Of a DNA stretch of 64,000 bases, positions 28,987-40,270 are shown one piece after another. Location of the stretch: positions 91,759-155,758 of the forward strand of contig NZ_JAQGNT010000009.1 of the NCBI RefSeq assembly GCF_028291725.1. The letters are read 5' to 3'. The translations under genes were made by a program, and so were the position numbers. This DNA comes from Hydrocarboniphaga sp. (GTDB lineage Bacteria; Pseudomonadota; Gammaproteobacteria; Nevskiales; Nevskiaceae). Numbering within the stretch: the first letter of the stretch is position 1; every line of letters starts with the position of its first letter. The notes under the pieces are model-generated. The model did no database searches. It saw nothing but the letters and a program-made list of their open reading frames with translations, and had not been told where the DNA came from.

Positions 28987-29631
28987 TTAGGGTGACTGAA
29001 GGTCGGCGCGGCGGACCGCGTCGACGAAAGCCCGCATCAGCGCGGGATCCTTGATGCCCGGCGCCGACTCGATTCCGCTGGATACATCCACGGCCGGCGG
29101 GGCCGCCATTGTAACCGCCTGGGCGACGTTGACCGGGCTCAGCCCACCGGCCAGCACCCAGGATTTGCTCAAGCCACGCGGTGACCGCGACCAATCGAAG
29201 CGGTGCCCGGTACCGCCCAGAGCACCGGGAGCGTGGCTGTCCAGCAGCAGTCCGCGCGCTCGTGAATAGCGCCGGCACCAGTCTTCCAGATCCTGGCTCT
29301 CGGCCATCGGCACAGCCTTCAGATACGGCCGCGCCCAGCGTTCGCAGAACAGCGGCGATTCCTGCCCGTGAAACTGCAGCAAGTCAGGTTCGATACGGTC
29401 GATGACCTCGGCGACCAGCGCCTCGTCGGCATCGCGAAAGAGCGCGACGACGCTGACGAAGACCGGCACACGGCGGCGCAGCTCGGCGGCGGCGGCCAGC
29501 GACACCACACGCTGGCTGCGGCTGTCGAAGATCAGGCCGACCGCATCCACCCCCAGGCTCAACGCGATGTCGAGATCCTCGGCGCGGGTGAATCCGCAGA
29601 ACTTGATACGTGTCGGGATACGTGTCGGCAA
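28987..29631 (-). CDS. trpF: phosphoribosylanthranilate isomerase
   Basis: [28 protein letters not shown]...[14 protein letters not shown]. Confidence 0.95.
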   Translation of the reverse strand: MPTRIPTRIKFCGFTRAEDLDIALSLGVDAVGLIFDSRSQRVVSLAAAAELRRRVPVFVSVVALFRDADEALVAEVIDRIEPDLLQFHGQESPLFCERWARPYLKAVPMAESQDLEDWCRRYSRARGLLLDSHAPGALGGTGHRFDWSRSPRGLSKSWVLAGGLSPVNVAQAVTMAAPPAVDVSSGIESAPGIKDPALMRAFVDAVRRADLQSP

Positions 29632-29670
29632 GGCAGCTTCGCGTCGGGCAGTTGGAGACAGGACAACCGC

Positions 29671-30450
29671 TCAGGGCAACCAGAATTCCTGCGCGGCCGG
29701 AATGCCGAATTCGGACGGATAGTCGGCAGCCACAAAGTATAGCCCCTGGGCCGGTGCGGTCATGCCGGCGCGAGTGCGGTCGCGGCCGGCCAGCACCTCG
29801 GCGACCCAGGCTTCGGAGCGACGTCCGCTGCCAACCTCGATCAGCGTACCGGCGATGTTGCGCACCATGTGATGCAGGAACGCGTTGGCGCGGATGTCCA
29901 GCAGCACGAAGTCGTTTTCGCGATGTACGGCGATGTCGGTGATGCAGCGCATCGGCGTGTTCGACTGGCACTGAGATCCGCGGAACGCCGAAAAATCGAG
30001 TTCACCGGCCAGGTGCTGTGCGGCACGATGCATGGCATCGGCATCCAGTGTCCAGGCCAGCCAGGCCGCGCGATCACTGAGCAGCGCCGAGCGAGCGCGA
30101 CTGTTGTGCATCACGTAGCGATAGCGGCGTGCGACCGCGCTGTGCCGTGCGTGGAAATCGTCGCGCACGGCCTGTACCCAGCGCAGCGAAATATCCGCCG
30201 GCAGATTCGCGTTGGTGCCGAGGAGCCAGGCATAAGGACTGCGAACCGACAGCGAATCGAAGTGGATGACCTGCGCATAGCCATGCACGCCGGCATCGGT
30301 ACGGCCGGCTGCCGAAATGGCGACCGGATGCGCTGCGACCCTGGACAGCGCGGCTTCGAGTTCGCCCTGCACCGAGATCGCATGCGGCTGCGATTGCCAT
30401 CCCGAATAACGCGTGCCGACGTATTCGACCGCGGCCGCCCAACGCGTCAT
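29671..30450 (-). CDS. truA: tRNA pseudouridine synthase A
   Basis: MTRWAAAVEYVGTRYSGWQSQ...SAAGRTDAGVHGYAQVIHF. Confidence 0.95.
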   Translation of the reverse strand: MTRWAAAVEYVGTRYSGWQSQPHAISVQGELEAALSRVAAHPVAISAAGRTDAGVHGYAQVIHFDSLSVRSPYAWLLGTNANLPADISLRWVQAVRDDFHARHSAVARRYRYVMHNSRARSALLSDRAAWLAWTLDADAMHRAAQHLAGELDFSAFRGSQCQSNTPMRCITDIAVHRENDFVLLDIRANAFLHHMVRNIAGTLIEVGSGRRSEAWVAEVLAGRDRTRAGMTAPAQGLYFVAADYPSEFGIPAAQEFWLP

Positions 30451-30466
30451 CCGGACGAAATCCCGC

Positions 30467-32680
30467 CTAGAGCGGCAGTCGCTGCAGCAGAGACTGCGCG
30501 TCGGCCTGCTGCGCGGCATTGCCCTGCAGTGCCACCTCGGCGAGCAGATCGCGCGCCATCTGCTTGTCGCCCATGTCCAGATAGGCACGCGCCAGATCGA
30601 GCTTGGTGCCGACTTCGTCGTCGGTCGAGATCTCGACTTCGGGCTCGGCCTCGTAAAGATCGATGTCGGACGGATCGATATCGGGCAGTGCTTCGAACGC
30701 CACCACGCCGGGATCCGACAGATCGAGCGCCGCCGGCGCGGCGCCGGACGTCGAGGGCGACGAACCTCGCCAATGGGTCTGCGTATGCCAGGTCGACACA
30801 TCGACCGGCGCACTGGCGTCGAACTGGCTCAACTCGAATTCGAGCAGATTGTCGTTCCTGGCTGCGGGCGTCTCCGGAGGAGCCGGCATCTCTAGCATCG
30901 GCTCGAGTCGGAACTCGACGCCGTTTCCGTGATGTTCGGCCCGAATCAGCTCGGCATCGGTCTCGCCACGAAACAGCGTCGCATCCGGGCACAACTGGCC
31001 GCCCATGAATACCAGGCGGCCCCACTCCGACGGCCCGACGCGCGGCTGGATCTGCAGCGCCAGTGCTTCAAAGTCAGCTGCCCGCCCCGCAGCGAAATAG
31101 GTCTCGGCCAGCTTCATCTGCAGGTCGTTGCGTTCGGGCTCGTTCGTGCTCGCCTCGAGCAGACCGCGCACCGCCTCGTCGTAAAGGCCATAGGACAAAT
31201 GGAAGTCCGCTTCGGCCAGCGGATCGAGCTCATCCAGCGAAGGCTGAGCGCCTGTGATCGAAGTCGCGAGGTCGATATCGGCCGGATGCGCGTCTTCGCC
31301 CTCGATCGGCGAGACTTCGGCCATGGGCTCGGCTTCGGCCTGCGGCAGGTCGATGATCGCCTCACTTGCAATCGCAGCCTCGGTCGGCAGCTCGGGCGGC
31401 GCCTCCGGGCTGACAAGCACGAGCGGCTCGCCGGCCGGCAACGCAGCAAGCTCGACCTCCGGCTCGATCGCCGTGGCCGCGGCAGCGAGCGGAGCCGCCG
31501 CCACCGGCACGTCGCTGCGAACCGGCACTGCAGGCGGCAGGCGGCGACGGCGCCACAAAACCCATACCGCCAGCAGCGCCAGCACCAACAGAACCAGCGC
31601 CCACGGCAGCGGATACGACGCGGGCGGCGCAGGCGGTGCGGGCGTGGCTGCCGGCGGTGTCGCGGGCGCCGGAGTTGCAGCCGGAACCGGAGTTTCGGCC
31701 GGTGCCGCATCGGCGGCGGCAGTTGGAGCGGCTGCATCGACGGCGCCGGGCGGCGCCGGGCTTGCAGCCTCGGTTCCGGCGGGCGCTTCCGGCACCGCGG
31801 CCGGCACAATCGGAGTCTCTGCTGCCACGACCGCAGGCGCTTCGGCGACGGCGGCCGGCTTGGCCGGTGCAGCCGCCGCGGCACCGCTCACGGCGGCAGA
31901 CGACGAAGTACGCAGAGCCTGCACGCGACGGCGCGCTTCGATCTCGGGCACGGCCCGCATTTCATCGACGCTCGGCACACGCAGCACCGAGCCGATCAAC
32001 AGGCCATTGATGCCGCCGATGAAAGCCTGAGGATTGGCGGTGTACAGGGCCAGCATCGTCTGGTCCATCGAGACCAGCGATGGATCGGGGCGCAACTTCG
32101 ACGCGACGCTCCAGAACGTCTGTCCGGATCGGATCGGGCCATAGCTCCGGGGTTGCTGCTGCTGCGCGCTGGCGGCTGCATCGGATGTCGGAACCGCGTC
32201 GTCGGTCGTGGGCACGTCGGCGGGCGCAAACGATCCGGCTTTGGCGGTCTCATAGACGCGGCCCGGCGCAGCCGCGCCGGACTCGGGGGCGTTCGGCCCG
32301 CTCGGCGGCAGATCCAGCAGCACCGAATAGCCGCGCAGCACACGGCTGTTGCCGGCGCGAGCCTCCACCAGCAAGGCGATGAAGGGCTCGCGCGCGATCT
32401 CGTCGCTGCTGATCCTGACTTTCGATCCGATGACGCTGAACTTGAGGCTGGACAGGTAATCACCGCGTTCGACTCCGGCTTTCTCGAAGTCCGCTGGCGA
32501 GGCCAGTTGCACGCGCAGACCTTCCGCCTCGTCCTGGCTCAGAGACGTCAGCGGAATCGTCGCGGACAAGGCCTGATTCAAATGCGACGCGACCTGAATC
32601 TCGCCCAGCCCCAGGGAATAGGCGGCGGTGCAGAAAAGACCAGCCAGCAGCGCCGTCCCCTTAGCCAGTCTTTGCAGCAT
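30467..32680 (-). CDS. fimV: FimV/HubP-like pilus assembly/polar protein
   Basis: SLGLGEIQVASHLNQALSATIPL...; Ala/Pro-rich middle, TM, acidic C-terminus; upstream of truA. Confidence 0.9.
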   Translation of the reverse strand: MLQRLAKGTALLAGLFCTAAYSLGLGEIQVASHLNQALSATIPLTSLSQDEAEGLRVQLASPADFEKAGVERGDYLSSLKFSVIGSKVRISSDEIAREPFIALLVEARAGNSRVLRGYSVLLDLPPSGPNAPESGAAAPGRVYETAKAGSFAPADVPTTDDAVPTSDAAASAQQQQPRSYGPIRSGQTFWSVASKLRPDPSLVSMDQTMLALYTANPQAFIGGINGLLIGSVLRVPSVDEMRAVPEIEARRRVQALRTSSSAAVSGAAAAAPAKPAAVAEAPAVVAAETPIVPAAVPEAPAGTEAASPAPPGAVDAAAPTAAADAAPAETPVPAATPAPATPPAATPAPPAPPASYPLPWALVLLVLALLAVWVLWRRRRLPPAVPVRSDVPVAAAPLAAAATAIEPEVELAALPAGEPLVLVSPEAPPELPTEAAIASEAIIDLPQAEAEPMAEVSPIEGEDAHPADIDLATSITGAQPSLDELDPLAEADFHLSYGLYDEAVRGLLEASTNEPERNDLQMKLAETYFAAGRAADFEALALQIQPRVGPSEWGRLVFMGGQLCPDATLFRGETDAELIRAEHHGNGVEFRLEPMLEMPAPPETPAARNDNLLEFELSQFDASAPVDVSTWHTQTHWRGSSPSTSGAAPAALDLSDPGVVAFEALPDIDPSDIDLYEAEPEVEISTDDEVGTKLDLARAYLDMGDKQMARDLLAEVALQGNAAQQADAQSLLQRLPL

Positions 32681-32937
32681 CTAGGTCTCCGCGCGCCGCC
32701 CGCATCTGCGCGTCTAATTGTGGTCGAGGCCTGCGTCGCGCCGATGGCGCGATCTGCAGTGCCTCATACAGTAGCAAAAGTGCCCCGGCCGCCGGGCCGG
32801 GCCACTGCCCCGCTGGCACCAGCGGCTGGTGCGGCAGGATCAACGGCGCGGGCACCTGGCGCAAGCAACAAGCGGAGCAGCGTCGCCAGAAACGCCAGAG
32901 CCGTTCCGGGCCGGCCGGAATCCGTTCGGCCGCTGAT

Positions 32938-32999
32938 CTAGGGCCTGTTGACATTTAATTGGCCAGCGCAGCGATCAATTAAATGTCAACAGGCCCTAG
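32938..32999. repeat. Perfect 24-bp inverted repeat with 14-nt loop, MITE-like
   Basis: ctagggcctgttgacatttaattg - 14 nt - caattaaatgtcaacaggccctag. Confidence 0.85.
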
Positions 33000-33068
33000 G
33001 CAGTGGACGAAGGGTTTTCTGAACAGGAGCTTACATCTCATGGCAGCGGTTTTGCTTATAGTCATTCC

Positions 33069-33839
33069 ATGGTTTCAAGAAATCGTCGTATTCAATATCT
33101 GATTGGCGCCGCGTTACTCACCTCGTTCGGAGCGCGCGGCCATGCGCAGGCCGTGGACACTGCCGAGCTGTCGGTGCTGTATGCCTCGCCTGCATTCCAG
33201 CAGAGCGTGATGCAGAAAGTCGGCAAGCCGACACTCGCCGCGGGCCAGCGCAGCGTGCTCGGCGCCAGCGCGCCGCCTTCATCGGCCGCAGTGCGCATCT
33301 ACATGCCGGAGACCGTCAGTGCCGACCTCGACTACCAGGCTCAGGAGGGCATCAGCCGCACCTTGCGCGAGCAACTCGCGCGCCGCGTCGTCAATGCCGA
33401 TCCACAACAGGAGCCCGAGGTGCGCACCGCACTGGCCAGCGGCTGGATCTGGCAACAGTTCGATGCGCTGCTGTCCGGCATCGGCTACTCGAGCCGCAAC
33501 CTCGCCGACGTGATGGCCTCGTATTACGTCGGCAGCTGGGAAATCGTCAATCATACGGTCGTGCCGCCCAACTACTTCCGGGCGGTGCGCAATCAGCTCG
33601 CTCGTTCATTGCGGCACAGCCCGGAAATCATTCTTATGAGCGACGCCGAGAAGCAGCGCACCTCGGAAGCGCTCGGCATCCTGACCACGGTCGCCGGCAA
33701 CGGCAGCCAGGAGCTGCTGAAAAAAGGCGATCAGATCGGTTATCTGGCGATGCAGAGCGCGGTCTACGAATCCCTGTTGTTGCAGGGCATCGATCTGAAG
33801 CATCTGACGCTGACGTACCTTGGCTTTCAGCCGAGCTGA
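33069..33839 (+). CDS. exported protein, possibly DUF6683-like
   Basis: Signal-like N-terminus then ASGWIWQQFDALLSGIGYSSRNLADVMASYYVGSWEIVN; ORF opens at 33003, start uncertain. Confidence 0.5.
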   Translation: MVSRNRRIQYLIGAALLTSFGARGHAQAVDTAELSVLYASPAFQQSVMQKVGKPTLAAGQRSVLGASAPPSSAAVRIYMPETVSADLDYQAQEGISRTLREQLARRVVNADPQQEPEVRTALASGWIWQQFDALLSGIGYSSRNLADVMASYYVGSWEIVNHTVVPPNYFRAVRNQLARSLRHSPEIILMSDAEKQRTSEALGILTTVAGNGSQELLKKGDQIGYLAMQSAVYESLLLQGIDLKHLTLTYLGFQPS

Positions 33840-33853
33840 AATCTCCGCTTAAC

Positions 33854-33932
33854 GTAGGTCGGCAATCCCTTGCCAACATGCCAAGTCGATACGCAATCGA
33901 GGCCTCACGTCGGCAAAGGATTGCCGACCTAC
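33854..33932. repeat. REP-like palindrome (GTAGGTCGGCAATCC type)
   Basis: gtaggtcggcaatcccttgccaacatg...cacgtcggcaaaggattgccgacctac. Confidence 0.85.
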
Positions 33933-35053
33933 GCGGCCAGCAGGATCCGCAGCATCCGCCGCAGCGGCTCGGCCGCGCCCCACAGCAGCTGATCGCCGCA
34001 GGTAAACGCAGCCAGATATTCCGGCCCCATGTTGAGCTTTCGCAGACGGCCGACCGGCACCTGCAGCCGGCCGCTAACCGCGGCCGGCGTCAGCTCGCGC
34101 ATACTGGCCTCGCGATCGTTCGGCACCACGCGCACCCAGTCGTTGGCGGTCCCGATCAGCGCCTGGATCTCGGCCAGCGGCACGTCGCGGTGCAGCTTGA
34201 TCGTCAGCGCTTGGCTGTGGCAGCGCATTGCGCCGATGCGCACGCACAGGCCGTCGACCGGGATTGGTTCCCAATCCGAACCATGACCGCGGCCGAGAAT
34301 CTTGTTGGTCTCGGCCTGGCCTTTCCATTCTTCCTTGGACTGGCCGTTGTCGAGCTGCTTGTCGATGTACGGGATCAGGCTGCCCGCCAAGGCCACGCCG
34401 AAGTTCTGCGTCGGAAATTCCGCACTGCGCAGCGTCGCGGTGACCTGGGTATCGATGTCGAGAATGCTGCTGGCCGGATCGGCGAGCAGGCCGGACACGG
34501 CCGCATGGGTCGCGCCCATCTGCGCGATCAGCTCGCGCATGTTCTGTGCACCGGCGCCACTGGCGGCCTGGTAGGTCATCGCGCTCATCCACTCGACCAG
34601 GTTCTCGCGATACAGCGCTCCAAGCGCCATCAGCATCAGGCTGACGGTGCAGTTGCCGCCGATGTAGTTCTTTACGCCGCTGTCGATGCCGCGGGAAATC
34701 ACTTCGCTGTTGACCGGATCGAGCACGATGATCGCGTCGTTGCTCATGCGCAGCGTCGAGGCCGCGTCGATCCAGTAACCGTTCCAGCCGGAAGCCCGCA
34801 GCTTCGGGAAAATCTCGCCGGTGTAATCGCCACCCTGGCAGGTGATGACGACGTCCATCGCGCGCAGCGCGTCGACGCTGGCGGCGTCGAGCAGCTTGCC
34901 GGCGTTCTTTGCAAACGCAGGCGCGGCTCCGCCGACGTTCGAGGTCGTGAAGAAATGCGGTTCGATCAGCGCGAAATCATTCTCCTGCTGCATGCGCTGC
35001 ATCAGCACCGAACCCACCATGCCGCGCCAACCCACCATGCCGACTTTCTTCAT
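33929..35053 (-). CDS. asd: aspartate-semialdehyde dehydrogenase
   Basis: [27 protein letters not shown]...; stop lies in REP. Confidence 0.96.
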   Translation of the reverse strand: MKKVGMVGWRGMVGSVLMQRMQQENDFALIEPHFFTTSNVGGAAPAFAKNAGKLLDAASVDALRAMDVVITCQGGDYTGEIFPKLRASGWNGYWIDAASTLRMSNDAIIVLDPVNSEVISRGIDSGVKNYIGGNCTVSLMLMALGALYRENLVEWMSAMTYQAASGAGAQNMRELIAQMGATHAAVSGLLADPASSILDIDTQVTATLRSAEFPTQNFGVALAGSLIPYIDKQLDNGQSKEEWKGQAETNKILGRGHGSDWEPIPVDGLCVRIGAMRCHSQALTIKLHRDVPLAEIQALIGTANDWVRVVPNDREASMRELTPAAVSGRLQVPVGRLRKLNMGPEYLAAFTCGDQLLWGAAEPLRRMLRILLAA

Positions 35054-35079
35054 CTTCGTTCTCTGTTGCCCTCTTCGAA

Positions 35080-36156
35080 TCAGCGCTGCAGCGCTGCCAC
35101 TACCGCATCGCCCATCTCGCGCGTGCCGATGATCTTCTCGCCAGGCTGCGCGATGTCGCCGGTGCGATGGCCGGCACGCAGCACGCCCTTCACCGCCGCG
35201 TCGATGCGATCGGCGATGTCGCCGCGATCGAAGCTGTACTTGAACATCATGCCAACGGACAGGATCGTCGCCAGCGGATTGGCCTTGTTCTGGCCGGCGA
35301 TATCCGGCGCGCTGCCGTGAATCGGCTCGTACATGCCCTTGCCGTTCACGTCCAGCGAAGCCGAAGGCAGCATGCCGATCGAGCCGCCGAGCATCGAGGC
35401 TTCATCGGAAAGAATGTCGCCGAAGATATTGCCGGTGACGATCACGTCGAACTGCCTGGGCCTGCGGATCAGCTGCATCGCCGCGTTGTCGACGTACATA
35501 TGGCTCAGCTCGACGTCGGGATAGCCCTTGCCGACTTCGATGACGACTTCGCGCCACAGCCGCGAAGTCTCCAGCACGTTTTCCTTGTCGACCGAACACA
35601 GCTTCTTGCTGCGCTTGCGTGCCGCCTCGAAGCCGAGACGTGCGATGCGCTCCACCTCGGTGCGGCTGTAATGCATGGTGTCGTAGCCTTCTTCGACGCC
35701 TTCGGCATTCGTGCGGCGGCCGCGCGGCTGGCCAAAGTAGATGTCGCCGGTCAGCTCGCGCAGGATCAGCAGATCCAGGCCGGCGATGATCTCCGGCTTC
35801 AGCGACGAGGCCGCGGCAAGCTCTGCATAAGCCAGCGCCGGGCGGAAGTTCGCGAACAGGCCGAGATCCTTGCGAATGCCGAGCAGGCCGCGTTCCGGGC
35901 GCAGTTCGCGCGGCAGCTCGTCGTACTTGGGGCCGCCGACGGCACCGAGCAGGATGGCGTCGGCCGCACGCGCGAGTTTCTGCGTGGATTCGGGGTAAGG
36001 ATGGCCTTCGGCGTCGACCGCCGCGCCGCCGAGCAGGCCGAATTCGTATTCGAGCGCTTCGCCTTCGGCGCGCAGTACGTCGAGCACTTTCACGGCTTCG
36101 GCCATCACTTCAAGGCCGATGTAGTCGCCCGGGAGGATCGCGATTTTTTTGGTCAT
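35080..36156 (-). CDS. leuB: 3-isopropylmalate dehydrogenase
   Basis: [22 protein letters not shown]...[24 protein letters not shown]. Confidence 0.96.
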   Translation of the reverse strand: MTKKIAILPGDYIGLEVMAEAVKVLDVLRAEGEALEYEFGLLGGAAVDAEGHPYPESTQKLARAADAILLGAVGGPKYDELPRELRPERGLLGIRKDLGLFANFRPALAYAELAAASSLKPEIIAGLDLLILRELTGDIYFGQPRGRRTNAEGVEEGYDTMHYSRTEVERIARLGFEAARKRSKKLCSVDKENVLETSRLWREVVIEVGKGYPDVELSHMYVDNAAMQLIRRPRQFDVIVTGNIFGDILSDEASMLGGSIGMLPSASLDVNGKGMYEPIHGSAPDIAGQNKANPLATILSVGMMFKYSFDRGDIADRIDAAVKGVLRAGHRTGDIAQPGEKIIGTREMGDAVVAALQR

Positions 36157-36181
36157 GTTTTCTTTCGGGTTTCAGCTGGAA

Positions 36182-36251
36182 CTGTAGGAGCGGGTCATAC
36201 CCGCGACTGGATCTTCAAGGGCACAGTCGCGGGTATGACCCGCTCCTACAG
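36182..36251. repeat. REP-like palindrome (CTGTAGGAGCGGGTCATACCCGCGACTG type)
   Basis: ctgtaggagcgggtcatacccgcgactg...cagtcgcgggtatgacccgctcctacag. Confidence 0.88.
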
Positions 36252-36269
36252 TCAGATGATTGAGTTCGG

Positions 36270-36911
36270 TTATGCCGTAAACAGCCACGGCGCTTCTTCC
36301 CTGCGACGCGCCTCGTACGCCCGGATCGCATCTCCCGCCTGCAGCGTCAGCCCGATCTCGTCGAGGCCGCGCACCAGGCAATCCTTGCGGAAGTCGTCGA
36401 CGTCGAAGCGATGCCGCAAGCCGCCGGGTGTGATCACCACCTGCTCGGGCAGATCGATCGTCAGCTGGTAACCCGGCGTCGCGGCGAGTTCCTCGAACAG
36501 CGACTCGATCACCTCGGCCGGCAGCGCCACCGGCAGGAATCCGGTCTTGAATGAATTGTTATAGAAGATGTCGGCGAAACTGCTCGCGATCACTGCGCGA
36601 AAACCGAAATCGTCCAGCGCCCAGACCGCGTGTTCGCGCGAAGAACCGCAGCCAAAATTCTCGCGGCTCAGCAGGATCTGCGCATCGCGAAACGCCGGCT
36701 GGTTCAGCACGAAGTCGGGATTCGGCCGCCGGCTCGCGACCGGCACGTCAAGCTCACCCGGATCGAGGTAGCGCCAACTATCGAACAGGTACTGACCGAA
36801 GCCGGTGCGCTTGATCGACTTCAAGTACTGCTTCGGAATAATCGCGTCGGTGTCGACGTTCGGCCGGTCCAGCGGCGCGACCTTGGCGGTGACGCTAGTG
36901 AAGGCTCTCAT
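36270..36911 (-). CDS. leuD: 3-isopropylmalate dehydratase small subunit
   Basis: [33 protein letters not shown]...[16 protein letters not shown]. Confidence 0.96.
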   Translation of the reverse strand: MRAFTSVTAKVAPLDRPNVDTDAIIPKQYLKSIKRTGFGQYLFDSWRYLDPGELDVPVASRRPNPDFVLNQPAFRDAQILLSRENFGCGSSREHAVWALDDFGFRAVIASSFADIFYNNSFKTGFLPVALPAEVIESLFEELAATPGYQLTIDLPEQVVITPGGLRHRFDVDDFRKDCLVRGLDEIGLTLQAGDAIRAYEARRREEAPWLFTA

Positions 36912-38332
36912 GCAAAGCTCCTGACATCGACGAAGTGCCCGGCAATACCGGCGGCGGCAGCCATCGCCGGCGATACCAGATGGGTACGGCCGCCCTGCCC
37001 CTGGCGCCCTTCGAAATTGCGGTTGCTGGTCGACGCACAGCGCTCGCCCGGTTCCAGGCGGTCGGCATTCATCGCCAGGCACATCGAGCAGCCCGGCTCG
37101 CGCCACTCGAAGCCGGCGTTTAGAAAGATCGTGTGCAGACCTTCTTTCTCGGCCTGCGCCTTGACCAGGCCCGAGCCCGGCACGACCAGCGCCAGCTTGA
37201 CGCTGGCGGCCTTGGTCCTGCCGCGTACGATCACGGCCGCGGCGCGCAGATCCTCGATGCGCGAGTTGGTACAGGAGCCGATGAAAACCTTGTCGATCCG
37301 GATCTGCTCGATCGGCTGGTTCGCCTGCAGGCCCATGTAGGCCAGCGCCTTTTCCATGCCGGAGCGCTTGACCGCGTCACCGACCTTGGCCGGGTCCGGC
37401 ACCGAGGCCGACACCGGCAGCACCATTTCCGGCGATGTGCCCCAGGTCACCTGCGGCTGGATCTCGGCCGCATCGAGCACGACTTCCTTGTCGAACAGCG
37501 CGCCTTCATCCGAGTGCAGCGTCTGCCAGTGCGCGGCCGCTTGGTCCCAGTGGTCGCCCTTGGGCGAGAACGGGCGTCCCTTGCAGTAGGCTATCGTCGT
37601 CTGGTCGACCGCGATCAGGCCGGCGCGCGCGCCGCCTTCGATCGCCATGTTGCAGACCGTCATGCGGCCTTCCATCGACAGCGCGGTGATCGCCTCACCG
37701 GCAAATTCGATCGAGTAACCATTGCCGCCGGCGGTGCCGATGCGGCCGATGATCGCCAGCACGATGTCTTTCGCGGTAACGCCCGGGCCGACCCGGCCGC
37801 GCACGACGATGCGCAGGGTCTTGGTTTTTTTCGCGATCAGGCACTGCGTGGCCAGCACATGCTCGACTTCGGAGGTGCCGATGCCGAAGGCCAGCGCACC
37901 GAAGGCGCCGTGCGTCGAAGTATGCGAGTCGCCGCAGACCACAGTCATGCCCGGCAAGGTCGCGCCCTGCTCCGGGCCGATCACATGGACGATGCCCTGG
38001 CGCAGATCGCTCATCTTGAAAAGCGTGATGCCGCTCTCAACACAATTGGACTCCAAAGCTTCGACCTGAGTGCGGGAAATCGGGTCGGTGATGCCGGAGC
38101 TTCTATTGGTGGTCGGCACGTTGTGATCGGCCACCGCAAGGTTCGCGGAAATGCTCCAGGGCTTGCGTCCATTCAGACGCAGCCCGTCGAAGGCCTGCGG
38201 GCTGGTGACTTCGTGCACCAGGTGGCGGTCGATATAGATCAGGCAGGAACCGTCGCCCTTGTCCTGGACGACGTGCTCATCCCAGATTTTTTCGTACAGG
38301 GTTCGTGCTGGCGTGTGCGCTGCGGAGGCCAT
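36908..38332 (-). CDS. leuC: 3-isopropylmalate dehydratase large subunit
   Basis: [14 protein letters not shown]...[35 protein letters not shown] opens at 38386. Confidence 0.96.
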   Translation of the reverse strand: MASAAHTPARTLYEKIWDEHVVQDKGDGSCLIYIDRHLVHEVTSPQAFDGLRLNGRKPWSISANLAVADHNVPTTNRSSGITDPISRTQVEALESNCVESGITLFKMSDLRQGIVHVIGPEQGATLPGMTVVCGDSHTSTHGAFGALAFGIGTSEVEHVLATQCLIAKKTKTLRIVVRGRVGPGVTAKDIVLAIIGRIGTAGGNGYSIEFAGEAITALSMEGRMTVCNMAIEGGARAGLIAVDQTTIAYCKGRPFSPKGDHWDQAAAHWQTLHSDEGALFDKEVVLDAAEIQPQVTWGTSPEMVLPVSASVPDPAKVGDAVKRSGMEKALAYMGLQANQPIEQIRIDKVFIGSCTNSRIEDLRAAAVIVRGRTKAASVKLALVVPGSGLVKAQAEKEGLHTIFLNAGFEWREPGCSMCLAMNADRLEPGERCASTSNRNFEGRQGQGGRTHLVSPAMAAAAGIAGHFVDVRSFA

Positions 38333-38415
38333 TGGATCGCTCGTTCGGCTATCGGATGGCGCGGATTTTAGGCCTGGGCTTGCCATAACTCCAATGAATC
38401 GTTTGAATATCCTGC

Positions 38416-38430
38416 ATTCCGTTATGGAAT
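38416..38430. promoter_or_regulatory. LysR-type T-N11-A site
   Basis: ATTCC-gttat-GGAAT between divergent leuC and lysR-type gene. Confidence 0.5.
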
Positions 38431-38449
38431 TCGAGAGCAGTGCCTGTCC

Positions 38450-39322
38450 ATGGATACCCAGGATCTGAATGCCTTCGTCGAAGTCGCCGAGACCGGCTCG
38501 TTCTCAGCCGCCGCCGAGCGCCTGCACCTGACCCAGCCGGCGATCAGCAAGCGCGTCGCGTCGCTGGAGAACCGGCTGAAGCGGCCGCTGTTCGACCGCG
38601 TCGGCCGGCGCATCACGCTGACCGAGGCCGGCATCGCGCTGCTGCCCTATGCGCGACGTGTGCTGCACGAGCTGGAAGACGGGCGGCGCGCGGTGTCGCG
38701 GCTGTCCGTGGAGATCAGCGGCCGGCTGTCGATCGGTACCAGCCACCACATCGGCCTGCACCGGCTGCCGCCGGTGCTGAAGCATTACACCCAGCACTAT
38801 CCCGAAGTCGATCTCGACATCCATTTCATGGACTCCGAGGACGCCTGCGACGCGGTGCTGGCCGGCAAGCTCGAACTCGGCATCGTCACCCTGCCGCTGG
38901 CGCCGCTGCCCAAGCTCGAACAGCGCCTGGTGTGGCCCGATCCGCTGGCGGTGGTGGTGTCGCCCGAGCATGAACTGTCCAGGCTGAAGACGGTCGATCT
39001 GACTATGCTGGCCGCGCATCCCGCGGTGTTGCCGGACGCGGCCACGTACACTCATCGCATCATCACCTCGGCGCTGCAGCGGCATGGTGTGGCGCCGCGG
39101 GTGCGGCTGGCGACAAACTATCTGGAGACGCTGAAGATGCTGGTCGCGATCGGCCTGGGCTGGAGCGTGCTGCCGCGCTCGATGCTCGACGACAGCATCC
39201 GCGCGATCGACGTCGCCGGCTTCGAGCTGCAGCGCGAACTCGGCATCGTCTGGCACCAGCGCCGCACCCAATCCGCACCCGCCCGGGCGCTCATCGAAGA
39301 GCTGCTCGGAACTGCCACTTGA
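38450..39322 (+). CDS. LysR-family transcriptional regulator
   Basis: [40 protein letters not shown]. Confidence 0.95.
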   Translation: MDTQDLNAFVEVAETGSFSAAAERLHLTQPAISKRVASLENRLKRPLFDRVGRRITLTEAGIALLPYARRVLHELEDGRRAVSRLSVEISGRLSIGTSHHIGLHRLPPVLKHYTQHYPEVDLDIHFMDSEDACDAVLAGKLELGIVTLPLAPLPKLEQRLVWPDPLAVVVSPEHELSRLKTVDLTMLAAHPAVLPDAATYTHRIITSALQRHGVAPRVRLATNYLETLKMLVAIGLGWSVLPRSMLDDSIRAIDVAGFELQRELGIVWHQRRTQSAPARALIEELLGTAT

Positions 39323-39335
39323 CCTCGTCTCTTTC

Positions 39336-40190
39336 ATGCTCAGTAGCAACTTCAGGCTCGAACCCCGTCCCGTCCGCATCGGCGGCTACCAGACCCGCCT
39401 TCTGGAACGCAGCGGCCCCGCGGATCTGACGCTGCTGTTCATCCACGGCTGGGCCGACAGCGCCGATACCTATCGGCCGCTGATGGCGGCGCTGGCCGAC
39501 GTGCCGGCGCGGCTGGTCGCCGTCGACCTGCCGCAGTTCGGCGCCGCCGAGGATCTGGCGCCCGGGCCGCAGCTGCCGCAATTCGTCGCGTTCGTGCGGG
39601 CCGCGCTGGCTCATTTCGGCGCCCGCGGCAGGCTGCTGCCGATCGCGCAATCCCTGGGCGGACGCGCGCTGCTGATGGCGCTGAACCAGCCCCTGAGCCT
39701 CGACATTCCGGGCTGCGTAGTGATCGGCCCGGCGCCGCTGGATCTGCCGGCCTGGCAGAAGATGCTGGTGCGCAACGGCTCGCTGGCGCCCAGCGCCAGC
39801 CGGCTCGGCGACGAGCTGAGCTGGGAGCAGCAACAGGCCGAGTTCCTGAAGAGCTTCAAGCGCACCTGCCTGGCGCAGCCCGAACTCGTAGCGGACTCGG
39901 TTTACGCCGATTACCTGAGCCATTACACGCCGGCGCGCATCGCCCGCCACATGAGTTCACTGATCTCGATCGGCAACGAACTTCAGCAGCCGCTGCAGCT
40001 GTCGGCGCTGCAGCTGCCGGTCGAAATGATCTGGGGCGAGCTCGACCGCATGGCGCCGCTCAAGGGCGCCGATCGCTATGTAGAGGCGCTGGCGCAGGTG
40101 AATCTGACGGTCTTCAAGGGCTGCGGCCATCACGCGCATCTGGAGCGGGTGGCCGAGACCGCCGGGATCGTGCGCCGGCTGATTCCCTGA
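39336..40190 (+). CDS. alpha/beta hydrolase
   Basis: LLFIHGWADSADTYRPLMAAL...GHHAHLERV. Confidence 0.85.
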   Translation: MLSSNFRLEPRPVRIGGYQTRLLERSGPADLTLLFIHGWADSADTYRPLMAALADVPARLVAVDLPQFGAAEDLAPGPQLPQFVAFVRAALAHFGARGRLLPIAQSLGGRALLMALNQPLSLDIPGCVVIGPAPLDLPAWQKMLVRNGSLAPSASRLGDELSWEQQQAEFLKSFKRTCLAQPELVADSVYADYLSHYTPARIARHMSSLISIGNELQQPLQLSALQLPVEMIWGELDRMAPLKGADRYVEALAQVNLTVFKGCGHHAHLERVAETAGIVRRLIP

Positions 40191-40192
40191 AC

Positions 40193-40270
40193 CTGTAGGA
40201 GCGGACCTTGTCCGCGATTCTTCGAGTGAGCGCTACCGTCGAGAATCGCGGACAAGGTCCGCTCCTACAG
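40193..40270. repeat. REP-like palindrome (CTGTAGGAGCGGACCTTGTCCGCGATTCT)
   Basis: Mirror arms ctgtaggagcggaccttgtccgcgattct / agaatcgcggacaaggtccgctcctacag. Confidence 0.88.

Noticed and set aside
30929-32941. 670-aa plus-strand ORF antisense to fimV
   Set aside because: Low-complexity Arg/Gly composition and exact overlap with a recognised gene; GC-rich mirror ORF
32661-32954. 97-aa minus ORF upstream of fimV
   Set aside because: Arg/Pro-rich, overlaps fimV start, no family resemblance
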